A stretch of 64,000 nt of DNA, taken from the NCBI GenBank assembly GCA_009693055.1, contig SHYA01000001.1, forward strand, positions 300,547-364,546, in the 5' to 3' direction. Position numbers and translations under genes: made by a program. The notes below the pieces were generated by a model, which did no database searches, had not been told where the DNA came from, and saw only the letters and a list, made by a program, of their open reading frames with translations. Position 1 is the stretch's first letter. Each line of letters begins with the position of its first letter. Positions 36,047 to 46,054 of this stretch are shown in pieces. The DNA comes from Dehalococcoidia bacterium (lineage in GTDB: Bacteria > Chloroflexota > Dehalococcoidia > Lucifugimonadales > SHYT01).

Positions 36047-36450
36047 AAGTGCTGGTCATGGGGTGCGGGCGCATAGGGTCCCAGGTAGCGATGGAGCTGT
36101 GGCGCCAGGGCCACCAGGTGGTGGTCGTTGACCCGAACGCGGAGAGTTTCCGCCTCCTCCCGAGTGAGATGCGGCAGGAGGAGGCGGTGGTCCTGCGCGG
36201 CGACGGCACGCGCGACCAGGACCTTGTGCAGGCCGGGATTCAGGAGGCGGACCTGTTCGTGGCGGCGACCTCAGAGGACGGCCGGAACCTGATCGCCTCC
36301 CAGAAGGCCAAGCACATCTTTAAGGTGCCGCGCGTGATTTGCCGGTTGGGCAACCCCAAGCTCCAGGAGATGTACGAGAAGCTGGGTATCGTGACGATCA
36401 GCCCAACCAAAGTCACGGTGGACCTCATTTTGAACGCGGTGCGGCAGTAG
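36043..36450 (+). CDS. Single-domain RCK (TrkA-N) protein
   Basis: A 135-residue protein consisting only of the NAD(H)/ATP-binding TrkA-N domain (MKVLVMGCGRIGSQVAMEL, VVVVDPNAESFRLLP, VICRLGNPKLQEMYEKLG). It lacks the TrkA-C domain. It is translationally coupled to the Usp gene and followed by a full-length RCK gene, so it may form a hetero-ring with it. Confidence 0.9.
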   Translation: MKVLVMGCGRIGSQVAMELWRQGHQVVVVDPNAESFRLLPSEMRQEEAVVLRGDGTRDQDLVQAGIQEADLFVAATSEDGRNLIASQKAKHIFKVPRVICRLGNPKLQEMYEKLGIVTISPTKVTVDLILNAVRQ

Positions 36451-36480
36451 CGCAACGCTGAGAAGGCGGTACGGGTCCGT

Positions 36481-37143
36481 ATGTACATCGTGATTGTGGG
36501 TGGCGGCAGGGTAGGCTACCAGCTCGCCAGAGCGTTGCTGAACGCCGGCCACGAGGTGCTGGTGATTGAGCGGGTCCTCACTAAGGTGCAGGACATCTTG
36601 GAGGAGCTGGGAGACGTCGCCATCCGCGGGGACGGCGCGGAGCCCGCGGTCCTGAGCGAAGCCGGCATAGAGCGCGCGGACGCCCTCATCGCCACCACCG
36701 GGACCGACGAGACGAACCTGGTCGTCTCCCAGGTTGCGAAGTCCATGTTTGGCGTGCGGCGCACTATTGCGCTGATCAACGACCCAGGAAACGAACGGCT
36801 CTTTGACCAGCTTGGCGTGGACGTGACCGTGAGCACCACGCGAGTCATTCTGGCCGGCGTTCAGGAGGAGTTGCCCGAGGGCGTTGTGGTGCACGTGATG
36901 GCGCTCCAGGGCAACCGCGAGGTGCTGGGCGTGGAGATCCCGTCAGACGCGCAATCCGTGGGCAAGACGCTCAAAGAGATCCCGCTCCCGGGGGAGACTG
37001 TGGTCACGGCGGTCATCTCGCAGGACGGCTACGTGAAACCCGTGCGCCCCGACACGGTCCTGGATGCGCATGACCAGGTTGTCGCCATGACGACCTCGGA
37101 CGATGCGGAGAGAGTTCTGGAGGCGTTCACCCGGGAGGGGTAA
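36481..37143 (+). CDS. trkA: RCK protein, TrkA-type K+ uptake regulator
   Basis: A 220-residue protein with TrkA-N (MYIVIVGGGRVGYQLARALL, IRGDGAEPAVLSEAG) and TrkA-C (LGVEIPSDAQSVGKTLKEIP, LDAHDQVVAMT) domains. It is the third RCK protein of the cluster. It ends one base before the pheA start, an unexpected partner, so pheA may be transcribed with the K+ uptake genes. Confidence 0.92.
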   Translation: MYIVIVGGGRVGYQLARALLNAGHEVLVIERVLTKVQDILEELGDVAIRGDGAEPAVLSEAGIERADALIATTGTDETNLVVSQVAKSMFGVRRTIALINDPGNERLFDQLGVDVTVSTTRVILAGVQEELPEGVVVHVMALQGNREVLGVEIPSDAQSVGKTLKEIPLPGETVVTAVISQDGYVKPVRPDTVLDAHDQVVAMTTSDDAERVLEAFTREG

Positions 37144-37144
37144 C

Positions 37145-37978
37145 ATGGCCAAGCGAATCGCTTACCTGGGGCCGCCGGGGACCAACTCGGAGGAGGCCGC
37201 GGCGCGCTACGATCCGGCCGCCATCCGGCTGCCCTTCCCCTCGGTGACCGCGGTGGCGGACGCCGTGCAGTCTGGAATGGCGGAGGAGGGCGTGGTGGCG
37301 ATTGAGAACAGCATTGAGGGGTCGGTGAACGACACGCTGGACCTCCTCATCCACGAAGCGCCGCTGTTTATCCGCTGGGAGCTTGTGGTGCCGATTGAGC
37401 ACTGCCTCCTGGTCAAGCCGGGGGCGCACGCGCCGGATGTCAAGGTGATCTACTCGCACCCCCAGGCGTTGGGACAGTGCCGGAGGTTCCTGGCGCGGAC
37501 GTTCCCGACCGCGCAGCTGGTCGCCTCGCTTTCCACGGCTGCCGCGGTGGAGCAGGTGCTGGCGAGCAAGACGCCCGCCGCGGCCATTGCGTCACGGAGG
37601 GCGGCGGACCTGTACCCCGTGGAGCTGCTGGCGCGGGGCATCCAGGATAACCCCTACAACGTGACGCGCTTTGTGGTGCTCGCCCACGAAGACCACGGGC
37701 AGACCGGCTCGGACAAGACCTCCTTGTGCTTGTCCTTTGCGGAGGACAAACCGGGCCAGCTCTACAAAGCCGTGGGGGCCTTTGCGCTGCGCGGAATCAA
37801 CCTGGCCAAGATTGAGTCCAGGCCCGCAAAGGACGCCCTGGGGCGGTACATCTTTCTGGTTGACGTGGAGGGACACCGGAACGACCCGTTGGTGCGTGAG
37901 GCCCTGGAAGAGCTGAAGGGGTACGTGAGCATGCTGAAGGTATTCGGCTCGTACCCGAAGTACAAGAACAGCGTGTAA
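37145..37978 (+). CDS. pheA: Prephenate dehydratase
   Basis: PheA converts prephenate to phenylpyruvate for phenylalanine. ATG 37145 gives MAKRIAYLGPPGTNSEEAAA, then VVAIENSIEGSVNDTLDLL, YSHPQALGQCRRFL and the catalytic TRF in NVTRFVVL. The C-terminal ACT domain carries GINLAKIESRPAK, where ESRP is the Phe-binding motif. The product has 277 residues with no chorismate mutase domain. Confidence 0.96.
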   Translation: MAKRIAYLGPPGTNSEEAAARYDPAAIRLPFPSVTAVADAVQSGMAEEGVVAIENSIEGSVNDTLDLLIHEAPLFIRWELVVPIEHCLLVKPGAHAPDVKVIYSHPQALGQCRRFLARTFPTAQLVASLSTAAAVEQVLASKTPAAAIASRRAADLYPVELLARGIQDNPYNVTRFVVLAHEDHGQTGSDKTSLCLSFAEDKPGQLYKAVGAFALRGINLAKIESRPAKDALGRYIFLVDVEGHRNDPLVREALEELKGYVSMLKVFGSYPKYKNSV

Positions 37979-38009
37979 GCGCCAGCACGGGGGTTTTCCC
38001 CGTCGACAG

Positions 38010-38046
38010 CAACAGCGAGGGGCTGCCCCGCCGCCCCTCGCTGTTG
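38010..38046. terminator. Hairpin between convergent pheA and adh
   Basis: CAACAGCGAGGGGC and GCCCCTCGCTGTTG form a perfect 14-bp stem around a 9-base loop. It sits between two converging genes and could end both transcripts. Flanking T tracts are weak. Confidence 0.65.
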
Positions 38047-38071
38047 TGGGATGGATGCAGGTTGGGGGGGG

Positions 38072-39154
38072 CTAGTCGAACATGAGGACGGTGCGGGCGA
38101 CCTCGCGGTTCTTCATCGCCTGGAACGCCTTGTTCACGTCCTCCAGCCTTCCCCGCCGGGAGATCATCTCGTCCAGCTTCAGCCTCCCCTGCTGGTAGAA
38201 CTCGATGTAGCGGGGCATGTCCACGCGGAAGCGGTTGGAGCCCATGCCGCTCCCCTGAATCTTGCGCTCGCCGAGCAGGGTCACCGGGTCTATCTCCAGC
38301 TTTTGCCCGACGGGGACCATGCCGATGACGGTGGCGGTGCCGCCGGGCGCAAGGCAGTCGAACGCCTGCTCGGCGGTCTTCTTAAGGCCGATCGCCTCAA
38401 AGGAGTAGTCCACGCCGCCGCCCGTCATTTCCTTGATGGTGGCGACGGGGTCACCCTTGCCGGCGTCTACGACGTCGGTTGCGCCGAGCTCGCGCGCCTT
38501 GCTGAGCTTGAACTCGCCGATGTCCACCGCGATGATCCGGAGGGCACCGGCGATGCGCGCCCCCTGGATGGCGGAGAGGCCGACGCCGCCCGCGCCGAAG
38601 ACCGCGACGGTAGAGCCCGGCTCCACCTTGGCGGTGTTCAGCACCGCACCAACGCCCGTGGTGACGCCGCAGCCGATGAGCGCCGCGCGGTCAAGCGGCA
38701 TGCTGTCCGGGATCTTCACCACGGCGTTCTCGTGGACGAGCATCTTCTCCGCATAGGTGCCCAGCCCGGCAAGCTGGTTGACCGGCGTGCCGTCCTTGAG
38801 CTTGAGGCGCGGCGGTTCGTTCTCGCCCCGCTTGGGCGAGTTCTGGCAGCGGGCCGGGTGGCCGGTGAGGCACTGCGCGCAGGAGCCGCAGAAGACGGAC
38901 GGGCAGGTGATCACGTGGTCGCCGGGCTTCACGTACGTGACGTCCGGGCCCACCGCCTCAACGATGCCCGCGCCTTCGTGGCCCAGCACGGCGGGAGCAG
39001 GCCAGGGCCACAGCCCCTCTACGAAGTGGAGGTCGCTGTGGCACACGCCGCTGGCAACGGTGCGCACCAGCACCTCTCGCCCTCTTGGACGGTCAACGTC
39101 AATCTCCTGGATGACCAACTCTTTATGAGGCCCGAGGAAGACTGCCGCTTTCAT
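38072..39154 (-). CDS. Zinc-dependent alcohol dehydrogenase
   Basis: A 360-residue medium-chain dehydrogenase. Catalytic zinc ligands are in GVCHSDLHF and LGHEGAGIVE, and the structural zinc Cys set is CGSCAQCLTGHPARC. The NAD loop is VAVFGAGGVGLSAIQGA with the acidic VDIGE that favours NAD. ATG 39154 (MKAAVFLGPHKELVIQEI) is chosen; longer versions would read into the palindromic repeat at 39232-39302. Substrate could be an alcohol or glutathione-type adduct. A decayed tandem copy follows at 39374-40497. Confidence 0.93.
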   Translation of the reverse strand: MKAAVFLGPHKELVIQEIDVDRPRGREVLVRTVASGVCHSDLHFVEGLWPWPAPAVLGHEGAGIVEAVGPDVTYVKPGDHVITCPSVFCGSCAQCLTGHPARCQNSPKRGENEPPRLKLKDGTPVNQLAGLGTYAEKMLVHENAVVKIPDSMPLDRAALIGCGVTTGVGAVLNTAKVEPGSTVAVFGAGGVGLSAIQGARIAGALRIIAVDIGEFKLSKARELGATDVVDAGKGDPVATIKEMTGGGVDYSFEAIGLKKTAEQAFDCLAPGGTATVIGMVPVGQKLEIDPVTLLGERKIQGSGMGSNRFRVDMPRYIEFYQQGRLKLDEMISRRGRLEDVNKAFQAMKNREVARTVLMFD

Positions 39155-39231
39155 GCTACCCCCTTCGTTCGCCGAGATACCAGTGCGGCAACGATAACCC
39201 AACGGGCGGCCTTCTGCAAGCGTGAGTGGCC

Positions 39232-39302
39232 TTCCCACCGCGTACGCCCCCCGGGGGGACAAGTCTCCCTGGGGCTCCCCTTACCCATTCCCGGTCGGGC
39301 TA
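39232..39302 (-). repeat. Dispersed palindromic repeat, family C, copy 3
   Basis: On the minus strand: GCCCGACCGGGAATGGGTAA, GGGGAGCCCCAGGGAGACTT, GTCCCCCCGG. It lies between the two tandem adh copies. Confidence 0.7.
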
Positions 39303-39373
39303 ACGACGGTGACGCAACCGAGGGCGAACCCCCCATTCAGCAGGCTCAGGGCAGGCTTTAGGGGGCGGTCCGT

Positions 39374-40497
39374 TTAGGTTGGGAAGATGAGGACGGTGCG
39401 AGCCACCGAGCGGTCGCACATCGCCTGGAACGCCTTGTTGATGTCCTCCAGTGGGCCGTGGCGGGAGATCATTTCGTCCAGCTTCAGCCGCCCCTGCCGG
39501 TAGAATTCAATGTAGCGGGGCATGTCAACGCGGAAGCGGCTGGAGCCCATGATGCACCCCCGGAGCTGGCGCTCGCCCAGCATCAGGTGCATCGGGTCAA
39601 CGGTGACGCCTCCGCCGCCGATGAGGGTGCAGATGCCGCCAACCCGCAGTGCGTTGAACGCCTGCAGCGAGGTCTCGTTCTTCCCAATGGCCTCAAAGGA
39701 GTAGTCCACGCCGCCGCCGGTCATGTCCCGGATGGTGGCGACGGGGTCGCCCTTGCCGGCGTCCACGACGTCGGTTGCGCCGAGCTCGCGCGCCTTGCTG
39801 AGCTTGAACTCGCCGATGTCCACCGCGATGACCCGGCGCGCGCCCGTGATGAGCGCCCCCTGGATGGCGGAGAGGCCGACGCCGCCCGCGCCGAAGACCG
39901 CCACCATGGAGCCTGGCTCCACCTTGGCGGTGTTGAGCACGGCGCCCAGCCCCGTGGTGACGCCGCAGCCGATGAGCGCCGCGCGGTCCAGCGGCATGCT
40001 GTCCTGTCCACGATCTTCACGACGGCGTTCTAATGCACCAGCATCTGCTCCGCAAACGTGCCCAGGTCCGCGAACTGGTTGACGGGCGTGCCGTCCTTGA
40101 ATCTCAGCCGTGGCGGCTCGCCGGCAGAGCGCCTGGGCGGGTTCTGGCACCGGTTTGGGTGGCCGGTGAGGCACTGCTCGCAGGAGCGGCAGAACACGGA
40201 TGGGCAGGTGATTACGTGGTCACCGGGCTTCACGTACGTGACGTCCGGGCCCACCGCCTCAACGATGCCCGCCCCTTCATGGCCCAGCGCCAAGGGAGGC
40301 TTCATGAACGCCCCCATGGGCGAGTTCTTGAGCGCGTCAAGGTTGATGTCCATGGTCTGGTCCACCAGGTGCAGGTCGCTGTGGCACACGCCGCTGGCCG
40401 CGGTGCGTACCAGCACCTCCCGACCCCTTGGCTTGTCAATGATGACCTCTTCAATGGTCAGGTCTTTGTACGGTTCGTAGAAAATGGCAGCTTTCAC
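39374..40497 (-). pseudogene. Decayed tandem copy of the alcohol dehydrogenase
   Basis: From GTG 40497 (VKAAIFYEPYKDLTIEEVII) the product matches the neighbouring ADH, with an extra segment after HSDLHLVDQ. At the point where the intact copy reads LVHENAVVKI, this copy has LVH-stop (TAG 40032-40030, GAG to TAG) and then NAVVKI. Soon after, GACAG is duplicated in tandem (near 40003-40012), shifting the frame before SMPLDRAALIGCG. The remaining C-terminal part is well preserved. Two independent lesions make sequencing error unlikely for both, so it is a young pseudogene. Confidence 0.88.
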
Positions 40498-40640
40498 GCA
40501 CCACCCCCTGCTTCGCGTAGTGGGCACACAATAGCGCACATCTCGCCTTGAGGCAACGGCCCTTGCGGGAAGGGGCTGGTCCGACGAGCTCATGGGGAAC
40601 GGGGTCATTCGGTTGCTGCCGCCCTAAAGCGTAGCGAATG

Positions 40641-40735
40641 GTCGTCGTGCTCCCTCAGAACGACACAAAAGGGGGAGCCCGAGAGCCTGTCCTGAGCGAA
40701 GCCGAAGGAGGGCTAAGAGTCCCCTCGGCGTGACC
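40641..40735. repeat. Composite repeat: A-like copy plus B-like copy nested in a C copy
   Basis: 40641-40664 reads, on the minus strand, like a family A end (GTCGTTCTGAGGGAGCACGA). Then GGGGGAGCCCGAG starts a family C core, but the core is interrupted by TGTCCTGAGCGAAGCCGAAG + GA (B-like) and resumes as AGTCCCCTCGGCG. It fills the gap between the adh pseudogene and gap. Confidence 0.55.
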
Positions 40736-40753
40736 CGGTTCCGCAAGCAGGTG

Positions 40754-41767
40754 CTATAGCCCCTTGGCTGCTACGTAAGCCGCCATGTCCGCCGTGCGGC
40801 AGGAGTAGCCCCACTCGTTGTCGTACCAGCCCAGCACCTTGACCAGGTTGCCGCCGACCACCATGGTCGCGGGCAGGTCCACGATGGCCGAGTGGGGATC
40901 GCCCCGGAAGTCGGAGCTGACCAGCTCCTCGTCGGTCACGGCGAGCAGCCCCTTGAGCGGCCCTGTCGCCGCTTCCCGGAATGCCTGGTTCACCTGCTCA
41001 ACGGTGGTCTCGCGCTCCACCAGCACCACCAGGTCGGTCACCGAGACGTCGGCGACGGGCACCCGAAAGGCGAGGCCGTCCAGCCTGCCCTTGAGCGCGG
41101 GCAGCACGGCGCCCACGCTCTTGGCCGCGCCCGTGGACGTGGGTACGATGTTTGTCGCCGCGGAGCGCGCGCGCCGCAGGTCCTTGTGCGAGCCGTCCAG
41201 CAGCCGCTGGTCGCCGGTGTACGCGTGGATCGTGGACATCAGCCCCTTCTGGATGGTGAACCGCTCGTGCAGGACGCGCGCCAGCAGGGCCATGCAGTTG
41301 GTGGTGCAGGAGGCGTTGGAGATGATGGCATGGCGCTGCGGGTCGTAGGTGTGCTCGTTGATCCCCATCATGGCGGTGAGGTCTTCGCCCTTGCCTGGGG
41401 CGGAGATGATCACCTTCTTGACCATGCCGCGGATGTGCTTGCGCGCCTCCGACGCGTTGCGGAACTTGCCGGTGCACTCAATGACCATCTGGACTCCAAC
41501 CTCTTCCCACGGCACCTTGGCGGGGTCCTTTTCGGTGAAGTACGCGATGGGCGTGCCGTTGACGACCAGGCTGCCGTTCTGGGCCTCCACGGTGCCGGGA
41601 AACAGGCCGTAGTTGCTGTCGTGCCTCAGGAGGTGCGCGCCCGTCTTGACGTCGGTGGGGGTGTTGACGGCGACCACGCTGAGCGCGCCCGGGTGGCGCT
41701 CCAGGATGGCTCGCAGCACGTGCCTGCCGGTGCGGCCGAACCCGTTGATGCCCACGCGAACCGTCAT
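40754..41767 (-). CDS. gap: Glyceraldehyde-3-phosphate dehydrogenase
   Basis: GAPDH interconverts G3P and 1,3-bisphosphoglycerate. The 337-residue protein has MTVRVGINGFGRTGRHVLRA, the catalytic Cys in ISNASCTTNCMALLA, the partner His in TIHAYTGDQRLLDG, and VLPALKGRLDGLAFRVPV and YDNEWGYSCR. It is the last gene of the LOG-like/eno/gap minus-strand set, 83 bases after eno. Confidence 0.97.
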   Translation of the reverse strand: MTVRVGINGFGRTGRHVLRAILERHPGALSVVAVNTPTDVKTGAHLLRHDSNYGLFPGTVEAQNGSLVVNGTPIAYFTEKDPAKVPWEEVGVQMVIECTGKFRNASEARKHIRGMVKKVIISAPGKGEDLTAMMGINEHTYDPQRHAIISNASCTTNCMALLARVLHERFTIQKGLMSTIHAYTGDQRLLDGSHKDLRRARSAATNIVPTSTGAAKSVGAVLPALKGRLDGLAFRVPVADVSVTDLVVLVERETTVEQVNQAFREAATGPLKGLLAVTDEELVSSDFRGDPHSAIVDLPATMVVGGNLVKVLGWYDNEWGYSCRTADMAAYVAAKGL

Positions 41768-41850
41768 GGCCGTGTCCCCCTCGGTGTCGCCGGAGTTTGG
41801 TGCGTGCTTCCAGCACTGGCCGGTACCGGCCAGATCGTTCCTACGTTACG

Positions 41851-43750
<1,900 letters not shown>

Positions 43751-43759
43751 AGGACACGT

Positions 43760-43789
43760 ATTATCCTGCCAATGCGCTCCGTCCGGCAA
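43760..43789 (-). promoter_or_regulatory. Promoter of the LOG-like/eno/gap operon
   Basis: On the minus strand TTGCCG (43789-43784) and GATAAT (43765-43760) are 18 bases apart. Transcription would start about 3 bases before ATG 43750, so the mRNA is almost leaderless. Confidence 0.65.
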
Positions 43790-43819
43790 GGAGGCCTCCT
43801 GCCGGCCTTGCCCCCAAAG

Positions 43820-43852
43820 CTTGCCCTTGAGTCCTTCCGGGGAAGGACGAAG
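43820..43852. repeat. Short hairpin repeat
   Basis: TTGCCCTTGAGTCCTTCCGG + GGAAGGACGAAGGGGC. The GAGTCCTTC(C/A)GGGGAAGGAC hairpin recurs at about 63455-63473. The stretch 43751-44083 otherwise holds no gene I can recognise. Confidence 0.5.
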
Positions 43853-44083
43853 GGGCAGCGAGGGGTCCTCGCCTCCAGGCCACCCACCCGGCCGCCGAAG
43901 GAGACAATGACGAGGTTTCCCCGGCAGTCCTGGAAGTCCGCCGCTTTCCTGTCTGGCGACGTTGGCCACCCCGAAAGGCTTCCTTTCCGGCTTAATCACC
44001 GCGTTGAATACGAGCGCCTCTATCGGTTATCCTGCTGAGCAACAAAGTACCGAGGAAAGAACGAGCCGAATAGGGAGAAGCAT

Positions 44084-44228
44084 TTGGCGGACACCCTCAG
44101 GCAAGCGACAAAGAAATTACAGCCTATCTACCAGACCGCGTTGGGTGCGATGTACGACGGGGATTCCAAGAAACTTCTCAACCGAGCTGCCCTCCGTCGA
44201 TACCAGGGCCCAGTGCAGCTCATTCTCA
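44084..44228 (+). pseudogene. 5' remnant of a DNA methyltransferase gene
   Basis: The frame reads ADTLRQATKKLQPIYQTALG, AMYDGDSKKLLN and GPVQLIL, then diverges. MYxGDxxxLL followed by a hydrophobic DLIL/QLIL that should lead into TSPP(F/Y) is the start of beta-class N4-cytosine/N6-adenine DNA methyltransferases. The TSPP motif is missing because the sequence switches, at about 44228, to an unrelated antisense gene scrap. About 45 codons survive. Confidence 0.6.
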
Positions 44229-44333
44229 GTCGTTCGTGCGGGAGGGGTTGCGGTCCTCAAACGTGGCGCCGCCCTCCGCGTCGCGCCACTTCCCCGCGAT
44301 GTAGTTCTGGTGCTTGGTGGTTGTGGTCGTCAT
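44226..44333 (-). pseudogene. 5' remnant of an aldehyde dehydrogenase gene
   Basis: From ATG 44333 on the minus strand the frame reads MTTTTTKHQNYIAGKWRDAE, GGATFEDRNPSRTND, stop. This is the N terminus of the ALDH superfamily (NYIxGxW...FEdrNP). Only 35 residues remain; the frame stops right at the junction with the methyltransferase remnant on the other strand. Confidence 0.7.
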
Positions 44334-44475
44334 GGGACACCTCTGGGCGAGGATTGGGTGCGCTTACCGAGGACGAGTCTAAGCTGTACCGCCAGACCGT
44401 CGTGAGTAACCGCCTTGTCCAATGTGAAGAGCCTGCCCCGAGCGCAACGAGGGGGTGCAGGGCTTGCCCTGCCCT

Positions 44476-45759
44476 CTAGGGGTAGATGCCGCGCAGGCGG
44501 ATCGCCTCCGCGACGCGCTCAATGGCCAGCAGGTAGGCCGCGGTCCGGAAGTTGGTCTTGTCACGCTCGCTGCGCGCGCTCACCTCTGCGCAGGCGCGCG
44601 TCATCGTCTCTTCAAGCCGTCGGTTCACCTCGTCCAGCGTCCAGAAGTGGAACTGGAGGTCCTGCACCCACTCAAAGTAGGAGACGAGCACGCCGCCCGC
44701 GTTGGCGAGGACATCCGGCACTACCAGCGCGCCGCCGTCCTCAAGAATGGCCTCCGCTTCCGGCGTGGTGGGGCCGTTCGCGCCTTCCACCACCAGCTTG
44801 GCCTTGACGCGGCGCGCGTTGGCGGCGGTGAGCTGGTTCTCCATGGCGGCGGGGACGAGCACGTCGCAGGGGAGCTCCAGTAGCTCCGCGTTGGTGACGG
44901 TCTCCGCGCTGCCACGGTAGTCGGCCAGGCTGTTGTTCGCCTCCTTGAACTGGAGCACGCTGCCGACGTCCAGCCCCTTGGGGTTGAAGAGGCCGGCCGT
45001 CGAGTCGCTGACGCCGACGACCTTGCAGCCCAAGGCGTCCAGGAAACGGGCGGCGTAGCTGCCCACGTTGCCGCACCCCTGCACCACCACCTTGGCTCCG
45101 GTCAGGGGCTTCTTTTGGCGTTTCATCGCCTCCCGCGTCGCGATGGCCACGCCCTGTCCCGTCGCTTGGGTGCGGCCGAGGCTCCCGCCAAGGCTCGGCG
45201 GCTTGCCGGTGACCACCCCCGGCACGGCGTGGCCCTTCTGCATGGAGTAGGTGTCCATGATCCAGGCCATCACCTGCGCGTCGGTGCCGACGTCGGGCGC
45301 GGGGATGTCCTGCTCCGGCCCGATGATGATGGAGATCTCCGAGGCGTACCGGCGCGTGAGCCGCTCCAGCTCCCGCGTGGAGAGCTTCTTGGGGTCCACG
45401 GCCACGCCGCCCTTCGCGCCCCCGTACGGGATGTTGACGACCGCGCACTTCCAGGTCATCCACATGGCGAGGGCGCATACCTCGTCGCGCGTCACGTCCG
45501 GGTGGTAGCGGATGCCCCCTTTCGCCGGCCCGCGGGCGAGGTTGTGCTGGATACGGTATCCCGTGTACATCCGCACGCTCCCGTCATCCATGACGACGGG
45601 AAACTGCACGCGCAGCTCCCGCTGGGGCACGCGGAGGAGGGCCCGCCAGCGGTCGTCCAGGCGGAGCTTGTCGGCTGCGGCGTCAAACTGCGTCAGCGCG
45701 ACATCCAGGGCGGACAGATGAGGTGCTTTCTGCGGGGTGGTTGTTCTTCGCTCCGGCAT
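44476..45759 (-). CDS. gdhA: Glutamate dehydrogenase (Glu/Leu/Phe/Val dehydrogenase family)
   Basis: The enzyme interconverts glutamate and 2-oxoglutarate plus ammonia. ATG 45759 follows GGAGG with a 6-base spacer and gives 427 residues. Substrate-site motifs are GPAKGGIRYHPDV and IPYGGAKGGVAVDPK; EQDIPAPDVGTDAQVMAW and the NAD(P) loop VVQGCGNVGSYAARFL follow, then VVEGANGPTTPEAEAIL. It is the hexameric class common in thermophiles and Chloroflexota. Confidence 0.95.
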   Translation of the reverse strand: MPERRTTTPQKAPHLSALDVALTQFDAAADKLRLDDRWRALLRVPQRELRVQFPVVMDDGSVRMYTGYRIQHNLARGPAKGGIRYHPDVTRDEVCALAMWMTWKCAVVNIPYGGAKGGVAVDPKKLSTRELERLTRRYASEISIIIGPEQDIPAPDVGTDAQVMAWIMDTYSMQKGHAVPGVVTGKPPSLGGSLGRTQATGQGVAIATREAMKRQKKPLTGAKVVVQGCGNVGSYAARFLDALGCKVVGVSDSTAGLFNPKGLDVGSVLQFKEANNSLADYRGSAETVTNAELLELPCDVLVPAAMENQLTAANARRVKAKLVVEGANGPTTPEAEAILEDGGALVVPDVLANAGGVLVSYFEWVQDLQFHFWTLDEVNRRLEETMTRACAEVSARSERDKTNFRTAAYLLAIERVAEAIRLRGIYP

Positions 45760-45895
45760 TGGCGGCCTCCTTACCTCACACCCCTCCATCCTTCCGAAGA
45801 AGGGCGGAGGGGGGGCGTTTGGGGACTGCGGCGCGGGGCGCTGCCTGTCTTCTCCCCACTCTACGAAGCGCAAGCGGCGGCGTCAACAGCACTTG

Positions 45896-45970
45896 GCCCG
45901 GCCGGGCATTAGTAATGGGAGCCCGAGGGGACTCGTCCCCTCGGAAGCATACGGGGGCGGGTGGGCGGGC
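45896..45970 (+). repeat. Dispersed palindromic repeat, family C, copy 4
   Basis: GGGAGCCCGAGGGGACTCGT + CCCCTCGGAAGCATACGGGG + GCGGGTGGGC, preceded by CGGCCGGGCATT. It is the cleanest copy of the core palindrome and lies between divergent gdhA and bioY. Confidence 0.8.
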
Positions 45971-45978
45971 CACGTTCC

Positions 45979-46008
45979 TTGACAGGGTAGCGCCTCAGCC
46001 ATGTACCA
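45979..46008 (+). promoter_or_regulatory. Possible bioY promoter
   Basis: TTGACA at 45979-45984 is followed after 19 bases by TACCAT (46004-46009), or after 17 by TGTACC. No BirA-type operator (TTGTTAACC half-sites) is seen. Confidence 0.4.
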
Positions 46009-46054
46009 TTAGTGACCAGTTGACCCGTGACAACCCGTAGGAGGCAAGACGCCC

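Noticed and set aside
43962..44405. A 147-codon plus-strand frame between the LOG-like gene and gdhA
   Set aside because: It runs out of frame across both gene remnants and has no recognisable domain; the remnants in other frames explain the region better.
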